The notes beneath the pieces are model-generated. The model was not told the origin of the DNA, did not search any database, and was given only the letters and a program-made list of their open reading frames with translations. Positions 1-5,647 of a stretch of 8,092 nt of DNA are shown in pieces. The number at the start of each line of letters is the position of its first letter. The first letter of the stretch is position 1. The DNA comes from an uncultured Clostridia bacterium. Its GTDB lineage: Bacteria; Bacillota; Clostridia; Lachnospirales; Lachnospiraceae. The translations under genes were made by a program, and so were the position numbers. The stretch lies in assembly GCA_946186175.1 (NCBI GenBank), contig CAMHMG010000137.1:1-8092 (forward strand). Direction: 5' to 3'.

Positions 1-1
1 A

Positions 2-82
2 GAGCAATATTCATACGGGGTTGGGAATATTGTATATGGGGATGTTTCAAAGGAAATAATTCTGAGGGGTTTTTATAGATAA
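2..82 (+). CDS. Possible C-terminal tail of an upstream gene (unidentified)
   Basis: A reading frame is open from the window edge to a TAA at 80-82. It would encode about 26 residues ending in ...VSKEIILRGFYR, which reads like ordinary protein. The other two forward frames are also open over most of this stretch (to about 57 and 78), so the choice of frame is weak. No family is recognisable from so few residues. If real, the stop lies 43 bases before guaB. No clear terminator separates the two, so guaB could be co-transcribed with it or have its own promoter in 83-111. I found no convincing -35/-10 pair there. Confidence 0.2.
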   Translation, partial: EQYSYGVGNIVYGDVSKEIILRGFYR

Positions 83-125
83 TTTTACAGATAATTATAT
101 TATTACTAAGTAGGAGAGAAAAGAC

Positions 126-1580
126 ATGAGTAAAATAATCGGAAAAGGAATTACATTTGATGACGTACTATTAGTTCCGGCATATTCAGAGGTTATCCCT
201 AATGATGTGGATTTAAGAACACAGCTTACAAAGAATATTCAGTTACAGATTCCACTTATGAGTTCAGGTATGGATACTGTAACAGAACACAGGATGGCAA
301 TTGCCATGGCAAGACAAGGTGGTATCGGAGTTATCCATAAGAATATGTCAATTGAAGCTCAGGCAGAAGAGGTTGATAAGGTTAAGCGTTCAGAGAATGG
401 GGTCATAACGGATCCGTTTTATTTAACTCCTGATAATACATTAGATGATGCTGACAAACTTATGGCCAAGTTTAGAATTTCAGGTGTTCCGATTTGTGAG
501 GGGACTAAGCTTGTCGGTATTATTACTAACAGAGATTTATTGTTTGAGGAAGATTATACTAAGAAAATCAAGGAATCTATGACATCGGAAGGTCTTATCA
601 CTGCAAAAGAAGGTATCACATTAGATGATGCTAAGAAGATACTTGCTAAGGCTCGCAAGGAGAAACTTCCGATTGTTGATGATGATTATAATTTAAAGGG
701 TCTTATTACGATCAAGGATATTGAGAAGACTATCAAGTATCCTAATTCAGCAAAGGATTCACAGGGAAGACTTCTCTGTGCAGCAGCTGTTGGTGTAACC
801 CCTGACATAACTGATCGAGTAGATGAGCTTGTCAAAGCTAAAGTCGATGCGGTTGTTATTGATACAGCTCATGGTCATTCAGCTAATGTACTTAAGACAT
901 TTAAGCTTATCAGAGACAAATATCCCGATCTTCAGGTTATTGCAGGTAATGTTGCAACACGTTCAGGAACGGAAGCGATGATCAAGATGGGTGTCGATGC
1001 TGTTAAGATAGGTATTGGACCGGGTTCTATATGTACAACACGTGTTGTTGCAGGAATCGGTGTTCCGCAGATCACTGCAATTATGGATGCATATGATGTT
1101 GCAAAGGAATATGGAATTCCGGTTATTGCAGATGGTGGTATTCAGCATTCAGGTGATATTACCAAAGCGCTTGCAGCTGGTGCTAATGTATGTATGATGG
1201 GTAGCCTGTTTGCAGGTACTGATGAAGCACCCGGAGAGTTTGAGTTATATAAGGGACGTAAATACAAAGTATATAGAGGTATGGGTTCTATTGCTGCAAT
1301 GGAGAACGGAAGTAAAGATCGTTACTTCCAGGCTAATGCTAAGAAGTTAGTTCCTGAAGGTGTTGAAGGAAGAGTTGCATATAAAGGAACTGTTGAGGAT
1401 ACAGTATTCCAGCTTATCGGCGGACTTCGTTCCGGAATGGGTTATTGTGGAGCAGCGAATATTGAGAAACTTCATGAAACAGCTGAGTTCATTCAGATTA
1501 CAGCTGCATCACTTAAGGAAAGTCATCCACATGATATTCAGATAACAAAGGAAGCACCTAACTATTCTTTGGAAGCATAG
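126..1580 (+). CDS. guaB: Inosine-5'-monophosphate dehydrogenase
   Basis: This cytosolic enzyme oxidises IMP to XMP with NAD+, the first committed step of GMP synthesis. The 484-residue length is normal for bacterial GuaB. A (beta/alpha)8 catalytic barrel begins at the N-terminus (FDDVLLVPAYS, 11-21). Two CBS domains are inserted at about 93-205. The barrel then resumes with the IMP-binding loop GIGPGSICTT, where Cys303 is the catalytic nucleophile. The phosphate-binding DGGI follows at 336-339. The mobile flap carries the Arg399-Tyr400 pair (SKDRYFQ) and the KLVPEGVEGRV segment (407-417), both diagnostic of IMPDH rather than GMP reductase. The ATG at 126 is preceded by AGGAGA at 112-117, and the N-terminus matches the family, so the start is secure. 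The gene is followed by its own terminator, so it is probably transcribed separately from pyrF. No purine riboswitch is visible in the short leader. Function is from family knowledge; all key residues are present. Confidence 0.98.
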   Translation: MSKIIGKGITFDDVLLVPAYSEVIPNDVDLRTQLTKNIQLQIPLMSSGMDTVTEHRMAIAMARQGGIGVIHKNMSIEAQAEEVDKVKRSENGVITDPFYLTPDNTLDDADKLMAKFRISGVPICEGTKLVGIITNRDLLFEEDYTKKIKESMTSEGLITAKEGITLDDAKKILAKARKEKLPIVDDDYNLKGLITIKDIEKTIKYPNSAKDSQGRLLCAAAVGVTPDITDRVDELVKAKVDAVVIDTAHGHSANVLKTFKLIRDKYPDLQVIAGNVATRSGTEAMIKMGVDAVKIGIGPGSICTTRVVAGIGVPQITAIMDAYDVAKEYGIPVIADGGIQHSGDITKALAAGANVCMMGSLFAGTDEAPGEFELYKGRKYKVYRGMGSIAAMENGSKDRYFQANAKKLVPEGVEGRVAYKGTVEDTVFQLIGGLRSGMGYCGAANIEKLHETAEFIQITAASLKESHPHDIQITKEAPNYSLEA

Positions 1581-1629
1581 TCTGACGAAAGGTTATAGTA
1601 TTATGAGATTTATATTGAGCTAAGATATT

Positions 1630-1674
1630 AAAGGTAAGACAAAGATTGATAATTCATGAAATGTCTTACCTTTT
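1630..1674 (+). terminator. Rho-independent terminator after guaB
   Basis: Bases 1630-1641 (AAAGGTAAGACA) pair perfectly with 1662-1673, a 12-bp stem around a 20-base loop, and the descending arm runs into TTTT (1671-1674). It lies 50 bases after the guaB stop and 70 before pyrF. The stem is AT-rich and the U-run is short, so some read-through into pyrF is possible. Confidence 0.65.
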
Positions 1675-1742
1675 CTATATTTATATGAATATGCCCACAA
1701 GTATATATTGGGTGTCATAACTTATTTAGGAGGTTTATTATT

Positions 1743-2669
1743 ATGATCAATGAATTAGTTAAGAAGATTTCAGACCTTAATGCACCGGTTGTTGTAGGAC
1801 TTGATCCGATGCTTTCCTATGTGCCGGAGCGTATTACAAAGAAGGTGATTGAAGAAAAGGGAGAGACCTTAGAAGCTGCCGGAGAGATAATATGGCAGTA
1901 TAATAAGGGAATTGTTGATGCAATATATGATATTATTCCTGCTGTCAAACCACAGATTGCAATGTATGAGCAGTTTGGAATTCCGGGTCTTGTAGCATTT
2001 AATAAGACATGTGAGTATTGTAAGGAAAAGGGACTAGTTGTCATCGGAGATATCAAGCGCGGCGATATTGGTTCGACATCCGGTGCTTATGCTGCTGGAC
2101 ATCTTGGAAAAGTGCAGGTGGGAAGCAAGACTTATTCAGGATTTTCAGAGGATTTTGTAACTGTCAATCCATATCTTGGAACAGATGGTGTTAAGCCGTT
2201 CATTGATGTATGTAAGGAGGAGAATAAGGGTATATTTGTTCTTGTTAAAACTTCTAATCCATCATCCGGCGAGTTCCAGGATCAGTTGGTTGGCGGAACA
2301 CCTCTTTATGAATTGGTGGCAAGCAAGGTTGTTGAATGGGGAGAAACCTGTATGGGTGATACCTACAGCAATGTTGGCTGTGTTGTGGGAGCAACCTATC
2401 CTGAACAGGGCAGGAAACTAAGAAAGCTTATGCCGAAAACTTATATTCTGGTTCCGGGTTACGGAGCACAGGGCGGTAAAGCTGAAGATCTTGTTGATTA
2501 CTTCAATGCAGATGGACTTGGTGCAATCGTTAATTCATCTAGAGGAATCATTACTGCATATAAGCAGGAGAAGTATACAAGTTTTGGAGCAGAGAATTAT
2601 GCTGATGCTTCAAGACAGGCTGTAATCGACATGATAGAAGATATTAATGGAGCACTTGCAAGACATTAA
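1743..2669 (+). CDS. pyrF: Orotidine 5'-phosphate decarboxylase (type 2)
   Basis: PyrF decarboxylates OMP to UMP, the last step of de novo pyrimidine synthesis, in the cytosol. At 308 residues it fits the longer type-2 subfamily rather than the roughly 235-residue type-1 enzymes. An N-terminal strand VVVGLDPM (16-23) carries a substrate-binding Asp. The catalytic charged network is DIKRGDIGST (Asp103, Lys105, Asp108), on the DxKxxDI pattern of the family. The phosphate-binding end comprises VPGYGAQGG (237-245) and NSSRGI (264-269). The start is set by AGGAGG at 1728-1733, nine bases before the ATG. The TAA stop (2667-2669) forms the first three bases of the large inverted-repeat structure that fills the gap to pyrK. 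If that structure is an insertion, it arrived exactly at the end of this gene and may have supplied the stop codon. No clear promoter was found in 1675-1727. Confidence 0.97.
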   Translation: MINELVKKISDLNAPVVVGLDPMLSYVPERITKKVIEEKGETLEAAGEIIWQYNKGIVDAIYDIIPAVKPQIAMYEQFGIPGLVAFNKTCEYCKEKGLVVIGDIKRGDIGSTSGAYAAGHLGKVQVGSKTYSGFSEDFVTVNPYLGTDGVKPFIDVCKEENKGIFVLVKTSNPSSGEFQDQLVGGTPLYELVASKVVEWGETCMGDTYSNVGCVVGATYPEQGRKLRKLMPKTYILVPGYGAQGGKAEDLVDYFNADGLGAIVNSSRGIITAYKQEKYTSFGAENYADASRQAVIDMIEDINGALARH

Positions 2670-2681
2670 ATTCGGGTTTGT
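2667..2681 (+). repeat. Left terminal inverted repeat of the intergenic element
   Basis: TAAATTCGGGTTTGT here is the exact reverse complement of 3471-3485 (15 of 15). Pairing extends outward across 2664-2666 and 3486-3488 with one T-G. The repeat begins on the pyrF stop codon. If the outer TA on each side is read as a target duplication, as in the IS630/Tc1 style, a 13-bp inverted repeat remains. That reading cannot be separated from simple palindromy. Confidence 0.9.
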
Positions 2682-2682
2682 C

Positions 2683-3017
2683 GAGCTGTTTGTATGACGG
2701 ACGCACAGTTATGTTTGGTTATAGGTTGTGGTCGAAACTTTTACACATTGTCTTATTGTGAACGGCTTCAGAGACAGTCATAATTGCATTCGGGACCCGC
2801 TTGCGCTCGCTTTGTATCATGTAGCAGTACTAAATTCGCAGTCATATAAATATGTCTGCTCATTAAGTACTGACATGACACAAAGCCCTCCGCAATTATG
2901 AGCTGTCATCTGCTCGCCGTTTCACAATACTATAAGTTATTGAAAGTTTCGAATTAACTTTATTGATATATTCAATCATAACTGTGCTATTAATTGACAA
3001 AAACAACAAAACAGCTC
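2683..3017 (+). repeat. Arm I: 335-nt imperfect hairpin
   Basis: Successive helices run toward a tip at about 2848. They are 2683-2691 with 3009-3017 (9 bp), 2703-2713 with 2977-2987 (11 bp) and 2732-2743 with 2941-2952 (12 bp, one G-T). Next come 2754-2766 with 2916-2929 (13 bp, one bulge), 2769-2772 with 2909-2912, and 2773-2787 with 2892-2907 (15 bp, one bulged G). Then 2809-2831 pairs with 2866-2886 (20 bp, one mismatch, one 2-base bulge). The apical 2838-2846 with 2851-2859 (8 of 9) closes a 4-base loop. That is about 92 base pairs by hand count, so chance complementarity is not a reasonable explanation. Confidence 0.85.
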
Positions 3018-3027
3018 TTGCCGCAGG

Positions 3028-3107
3028 GGGCAGGGCAGCTGACATAAAAGTTTGCCTGTTGATATAACGTACCGACAAGCTTACCCTTAATGCTCACTGT
3101 CCTGTCC
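3028..3107 (+). repeat. Arm II: small hairpin with two G-U pairs
   Basis: GGGCAGGGCAG (3028-3038) faces CTGTCCTGTCC (3097-3107). All 11 positions pair if G-U is allowed (3030-3105 and 3035-3100). A weaker inner helix (3048-3059 with 3071-3082) has one more G-U and two mismatches around an 11-base loop. The G-U pairs exist only in the + strand transcript; the opposite strand would have A-C mismatches. This points to a + strand RNA. Confidence 0.6.
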
Positions 3108-3119
3108 AAATAAGGACTA

Positions 3120-3468
3120 GCGAAACTCCCGATAACGTATATCTCGTATAGCGGTTTGTCCTATAAAATATATTAAAAAGCGAAGCGAATGGTAAAAAGT
3201 ATTTTTATATGACCTTTGGGAGAAAATTAGAGTTTCTTAGTATCCCGTATAAAGTCAGCGGATGACGGACATGGATGTCCGTCAGTCTCATTGGAGACAG
3301 GATGTCGACTATGAGACTTGCCGCGTCCATATAGATAAACTTACCGGGATACTTAGAAACTCTTTTTTCGGACAATCAGTCATAGAAAAAACTTTTTATC
3401 CATGCGCACGTTTTGAAAGAAGTTAATCAGACAAACCGCTATACGTAAAAAACCTATCAGAGTTTCGC
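3120..3468 (+). repeat. Arm III: 349-nt branched hairpin
   Basis: Helices from the base upward are 3120-3128 with 3460-3468 (9 bp), 3131-3134 with 3455-3458, and 3145-3160 with 3430-3445 (16 bp, perfect). These are followed by 3177-3213 with 3379-3414 (about 32 bp with small bulges), 3222-3226 with 3365-3369, and 3229-3247 with 3345-3363 (18 of 19). The tip branches. GCGG/CCGC (3258-3261 with 3321-3324) encloses a 9-bp hairpin with a 4-base loop (3263-3284) and an 8-bp hairpin (3284-3318) with an inner 4-bp stem. The two tip hairpins compete only for base 3284. A multibranch tip with a 4-base loop is typical of folded RNA and unusual for a plain DNA palindrome. Confidence 0.85.
3229..3368 (+). 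terminator. Possible internal terminator in arm III
   Basis: The 18/19-bp helix 3229-3247 with 3345-3363 is followed directly by a run of six T (3363-3368). That is the arrangement of an intrinsic terminator, except that the loop is about 97 nt and itself folded. The T-run can also pair with the A-run at 3223-3226. If active it would end a pyrF-proximal transcript inside the element and lower pyrK/pyrD expression. Confidence 0.25.
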
Positions 3469-3470
3469 GT

Positions 3471-3485
3471 ACAAACCCGAATTTA
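3471..3485 (+). repeat. Right terminal inverted repeat of the intergenic element
   Basis: ACAAACCCGAATTTA is the perfect partner of 2667-2681. It ends six bases before the AGGAGG (3492-3497) of pyrK. A closed terminal helix would therefore sit directly against the pyrK ribosome binding site without covering it. Confidence 0.9.
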
Positions 3486-3501
3486 GTGAGAAGGAGGAAA
3501 T

Positions 3502-4269
3502 ATGAGTTTAACAAAAATAACCGCAAAAGTTGTAAGTCAGGAAAAACTTGCAACAGATATATACAGCCTCATAATTGAGGCTCCAACGATTGCAGCCGAT
3601 GCTAAGGCTGGACAATTCGTATCATTGTACAGTAAGGACGGAAGTACTCTTCTTCCAAGACCTATAAGCTTATGTGAGATTAAAAAGTCTGACGGTACGA
3701 TAAGACTTGTGTATCGTGTGGTTGGAAAAGGTACAAAAGAATTTTCAATGCTTAATAACGGTGATGAGATTGATGTGCTGGGACCGCTTGGTAACGGCTT
3801 TGATCAGAAAACATCCCGTGCAATTCTTATAGGCGGTGGAATAGGAATTCCTCCGATGCTTGAATTGGCAAAAGAATTACAATGTGAGAAGAGTATAGTT
3901 CTTGGTTTCCGTGATGCGACATTCTTGTTAGAAGATATGAACAGTACCGATGGTGAAGTGTATATTGCAAGTGAAGATGGTAAGACAGGAGTGATGGGAA
4001 CAGTTATTGATGCCATAAAGGAATATGGTGTTAAGGGCGATGTGATCTATGCCTGTGGTCCTACACCGATGCTTAAAGCTATAAAAGAATATGCAAATGA
4101 GAATAATATTGAGGCTCAGCTTTCTTTAGAAGAGAAGATGGCATGTGGAATAGGTGCATGTCTTGCATGTGTATGCAAATCAAAAGAGGTTGATGATCAC
4201 AGTCATGTCAAGAACAAGAGGATATGCAAGGATGGACCTGTTTTTGACGCGAATGATATCGAATTTTAA
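3502..4269 (+). CDS. pyrK: Dihydroorotate dehydrogenase B, electron transfer subunit
   Basis: PyrK carries electrons from PyrD to NAD+ in the class 1B dihydroorotate dehydrogenase complex, using FAD and a [2Fe-2S] cluster. The 255-residue length is usual. The N-terminal ferredoxin-reductase-like FAD domain (about 5-100) shows the FAD-binding RPIS at 53-56. The NAD-binding domain shows GGGIGIPPM (111-119) and ACGPTPM (184-190). The C-terminal cluster site has Cys215-x4-Cys220-x2-Cys223 and a distant Cys242 (MACGIGACLAC...RICKDGP); Cys225 is extra. AGGAGG at 3492-3497 precedes the ATG by only 4 bases, slightly tight but strong. The gene follows the large structured element, so its translation or transcription could depend on that structure. 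The partner PyrD lies 159 bases downstream, farther than is usual for these two subunits. All cofactor motifs are intact. Confidence 0.97.
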   Translation: MSLTKITAKVVSQEKLATDIYSLIIEAPTIAADAKAGQFVSLYSKDGSTLLPRPISLCEIKKSDGTIRLVYRVVGKGTKEFSMLNNGDEIDVLGPLGNGFDQKTSRAILIGGGIGIPPMLELAKELQCEKSIVLGFRDATFLLEDMNSTDGEVYIASEDGKTGVMGTVIDAIKEYGVKGDVIYACGPTPMLKAIKEYANENNIEAQLSLEEKMACGIGACLACVCKSKEVDDHSHVKNKRICKDGPVFDANDIEF

Positions 4270-4416
4270 TCTGAGAGTCAATGATTTAAGCCAAGAGAAT
4301 GTAGATGGGTGTTACTATCATGTATACGTACTCAATTAACAAAGTATAAAAGCTTAAATTAGAGATGAAAGTTTAGTTAATTAGTTTGAATTAACAATAT
4401 AAATTTAAAGAATGAT

Positions 4417-4421
4417 GAGGG
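4417..4421 (+). promoter_or_regulatory. Ribosome binding site that fixes the pyrD start
   Basis: GAGGG sits 7 bases before the ATG at 4429. The later in-frame ATG at 4501, which would match the usual family N-terminus, has no purine-rich site upstream. The upstream start, with an N-terminal extension, is therefore preferred. Confidence 0.65.
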
Positions 4422-4428
4422 AAATGTT

Positions 4429-5397
4429 ATGTCAACTAATGATAGTCTTGATAAACAGAGAATAAATAATTGTAGATCAACCGACATTGATTTTGCCGGA
4501 ATGAGTGTAGACATTGCAGGAGTTAAGTTCAAAAATCCTGTTACTGTAGCATCAGGAACTTTTGGTTCCGGAGCAGAGTATGGAGATTTTGTTGATCTTA
4601 ATAAGCTTGGAGCTGTTACTACTAAGGGTGTCGCTAATATTCCATGGGCAGGTAATCCGACACCAAGGATTGCGGAGACCTATGGTGGTATGATGAATGC
4701 AGTTGGACTTCAGAATCCGGGAATAGATGTTTTCTGCGATAGAGATATTCCTTTTTTACAGGAATACGATACTAATATAATTGTAAATGTATGCGGTAAG
4801 AGTGAGGCTGATTATGTAGAGGTAGTAGAGAGACTTGCCGATGAGAAGGTCGATCTTCTTGAGATTAATGTGTCTTGTCCTAATGTCAAAGAAGGAGGTA
4901 TTGCATTTGGTCAGGATCCTAAGGCTTTAGAGAGTATAACAAAGGCAGTTAAGGCGAAGGCAAAACAGCCTATTATTATGAAGTTGAGTCCTAATGTTAC
5001 TGATATTACTGTTATGGCAAAGGCTGCTGAGGCAGGTGGAGCAGATGCGTTATCACTAATCAATACACTTACGGGAATGAAGATAGATATTAACCGCAGA
5101 CAATTTTATGTTGCCAATAAGACAGGCGGTGTATCAGGTCCTGCGATCAAACCAATTGCTGTTCGTATGGTATATCAGGTTGCAAATGCAGTGAAACTTC
5201 CGATCATCGGAATGGGCGGAATCATGAATTATGAGGATGCGATAGAATTCATGATGGCAGGTGCAACAGTCGTTTCGGTTGGAACGGCTAACTTCCATAA
5301 TCCGTATGTTACACTTGAGATTATTGAGGGAATGAAGAGATTCATGAACGAAAAGGGAATTAATGATATTAACGAAATAATCGGTTGTGTGAAGTAG
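4429..5397 (+). CDS. pyrD: Dihydroorotate dehydrogenase B, catalytic subunit
   Basis: This FMN enzyme oxidises dihydroorotate to orotate in the cytosol and passes electrons to PyrK. It is the class 1B type: the catalytic base is Cys150 in NVSCPNVKEGG, where quinone-dependent class 2 enzymes have Ser. FMN and substrate motifs are ASGTFG (41-46), TTKGV (64-68), NAVGLQNPG (90-98), MKLSPNV (184-190), SLINT (209-213), and the phosphate loop GMGGI (261-265) with GTANF (285-289). The length is 322 residues, about 20 more than typical. The extra N-terminal segment (1-24, polar, with RINNCRSTD) precedes the family start at MSVDIAGVKFKNP (Met25, base 4501). The upstream start is supported by its GAGGG site. 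A weak 7-bp AT-rich dyad (4376-4382 with 4389-4395) lies in the 159-base gap after pyrK; no convincing promoter was found there. The gene ends the pyr block: a strong terminator begins 8 bases after the stop, and pyrE does not follow. Confidence 0.97.
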   Translation: MSTNDSLDKQRINNCRSTDIDFAGMSVDIAGVKFKNPVTVASGTFGSGAEYGDFVDLNKLGAVTTKGVANIPWAGNPTPRIAETYGGMMNAVGLQNPGIDVFCDRDIPFLQEYDTNIIVNVCGKSEADYVEVVERLADEKVDLLEINVSCPNVKEGGIAFGQDPKALESITKAVKAKAKQPIIMKLSPNVTDITVMAKAAEAGGADALSLINTLTGMKIDINRRQFYVANKTGGVSGPAIKPIAVRMVYQVANAVKLPIIGMGGIMNYEDAIEFMMAGATVVSVGTANFHNPYVTLEIIEGMKRFMNEKGINDINEIIGCVK

Positions 5398-5404
5398 GTG
5401 TTTT

Positions 5405-5433
5405 AAGAACTTCCTTCGGGGAGTTCTTTTTTT
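5405..5433 (+). terminator. Strong rho-independent terminator after pyrD
   Basis: Bases 5405-5414 pair with 5419-5428, with one T-G at 5412-5421, closing a C(TTCG)G tetraloop. Seven T residues (5427-5433) follow. It separates the pyr genes from the two-component system. Confidence 0.95.
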
Positions 5434-5476
5434 GAGTAAAGTATAAGTGCGTTTAGAAAAAGTGTAGAATTATTTA

Positions 5477-5518
5477 TCTTAATGAAATCTTAAAGAGTTC
5501 CCTTCTTTCTTCTTAAAG
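5477..5518 (+). promoter_or_regulatory. Direct repeats, candidate response-regulator operator
   Basis: TCTTAATG (5477-5484) and TCTTAAAG (5488-5495) are 11 bp apart. An identical TCTTAAAG lies at 5511-5518, 23 bp after the second. OmpR/PhoB-type regulators commonly bind pairs of direct repeats with about 11-bp phasing next to a -35 box. The first pair ends just upstream of the predicted -35 (about 5507-5512) of the regulator's own promoter, so autoregulation is a reasonable inference. Confidence 0.45.
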
Positions 5519-5535
5519 TGTCGTGGTGCTATAAT
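5507..5535 (+). promoter_or_regulatory. Sigma-A promoter for the two-component operon (extended -10)
   Basis: TATAAT at 5530-5535 is a perfect -10, and TG at 5527-5528 makes it an extended -10 (TGCTATAAT). The -35 at 17-bp spacing (5507-5512, TTCTTC) is poor, as is common with extended -10 promoters or those needing an activator. Transcription should start near 5542, giving a leader of about 105 bases before the regulator start. Confidence 0.75.
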
Positions 5536-5544
5536 CAAGACAAT

Positions 5545-5618
5545 TCAAAAAGATAAATGACTTTTTGATTTGGTTTTGCGCAAAACCTGATAATCGAATA
5601 TATACATTATTATTCGAT
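5545..5618 (+). promoter_or_regulatory. Three consecutive dyads in the regulator 5' leader
   Basis: TCAAAAAG (5545-5552) pairs with 5561-5568 (8 bp, 8-base loop). GGTTTTGCGCAAAACC (5572-5587) is a perfect 16-bp palindrome. ATCGAATA (5593-5600) pairs with 5611-5618 (8 bp, 10-base loop). Together they fill the space between the predicted transcription start and the ribosome binding site. They could be mRNA hairpins or a protein operator; the 16-bp palindrome, having no loop, looks more like a dimeric protein site. No known motif is recognised. Confidence 0.5.
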
Positions 5619-5647
5619 GTTGTAATTAAATGTGGAGGATATGAAAA

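Larger units (their letters stand above)
2664..3488 (+). ncRNA. Large self-complementary intergenic element; candidate structured RNA or MITE-like element (no known family recognised)
   Basis: This accounts for nearly all of the 832-base gap between pyrF and pyrK. No plausible gene is present: frames are short and lack ribosome binding sites. Instead the DNA is almost wholly self-complementary. A terminal helix (2664-2681 with 3471-3488) closes three consecutive arms: I at 2683-3017, II at 3028-3107 and III at 3120-3468. Hand pairing gives roughly 240 base pairs, so well over half the bases are paired. The helices are long and perfect but interrupted by single bulges and small internal loops, and have compact tips, as in structured RNAs. 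It lies between codirectional genes and would be transcribed as part of a pyrF-pyrK message unless it has its own promoter. Large clostridial RNAs (OLE, ROOL, GOLLD), group I/II introns and retrons were considered and not matched by any feature I can recall. A nonautonomous mobile element with inverted ends is the main alternative. Confidence refers to it being a functional structured element rather than to any named class. Confidence 0.5.

Noticed and set aside
963..1148. Short antisense and out-of-frame reading frames within guaB, pyrF, pyrK and the regulator
   Set aside because: They overlap intact, motif-complete genes, lack their own ribosome binding sites and show no protein-like features.
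2756..2784. TTGTGA-17 bp-CATAAT promoter-like pair within arm I
   Set aside because: The match is moderate and both boxes are inside long paired helices, so the resemblance may be incidental. Worth revisiting if RNA-seq shows a start near 2791.
2994..2999. Perfect TTGACA -35 box in the element
   Set aside because: No -10-like hexamer occurs 16-18 bases downstream (CTTGCC region).
2896..3078. 60-residue minus-strand frame inside the intergenic element
   Set aside because: It has no ribosome binding site and no recognisable motif. It lies across the pairing arms, whose complementarity explains the sequence better than coding.
3017..3324. Direct octamer CTTGCCGC at 3017-3024 and 3317-3324, exactly 300 bases apart, and ATGACGGAC at 2694-2702 and 3262-3270
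   Set aside because: Repeats of 8-9 bases are expected by chance in about 800 bases. Only the second CCGC has an obvious pairing partner.
2664..3488. Group I/II intron, retron or PyrR attenuator as explanation for the element
   Set aside because: There is no group II 5' GUGYG start or domain V-like hairpin, no reverse transcriptase gene, and no PyrR-type conserved loop that I could find. It also lies between genes rather than in one.
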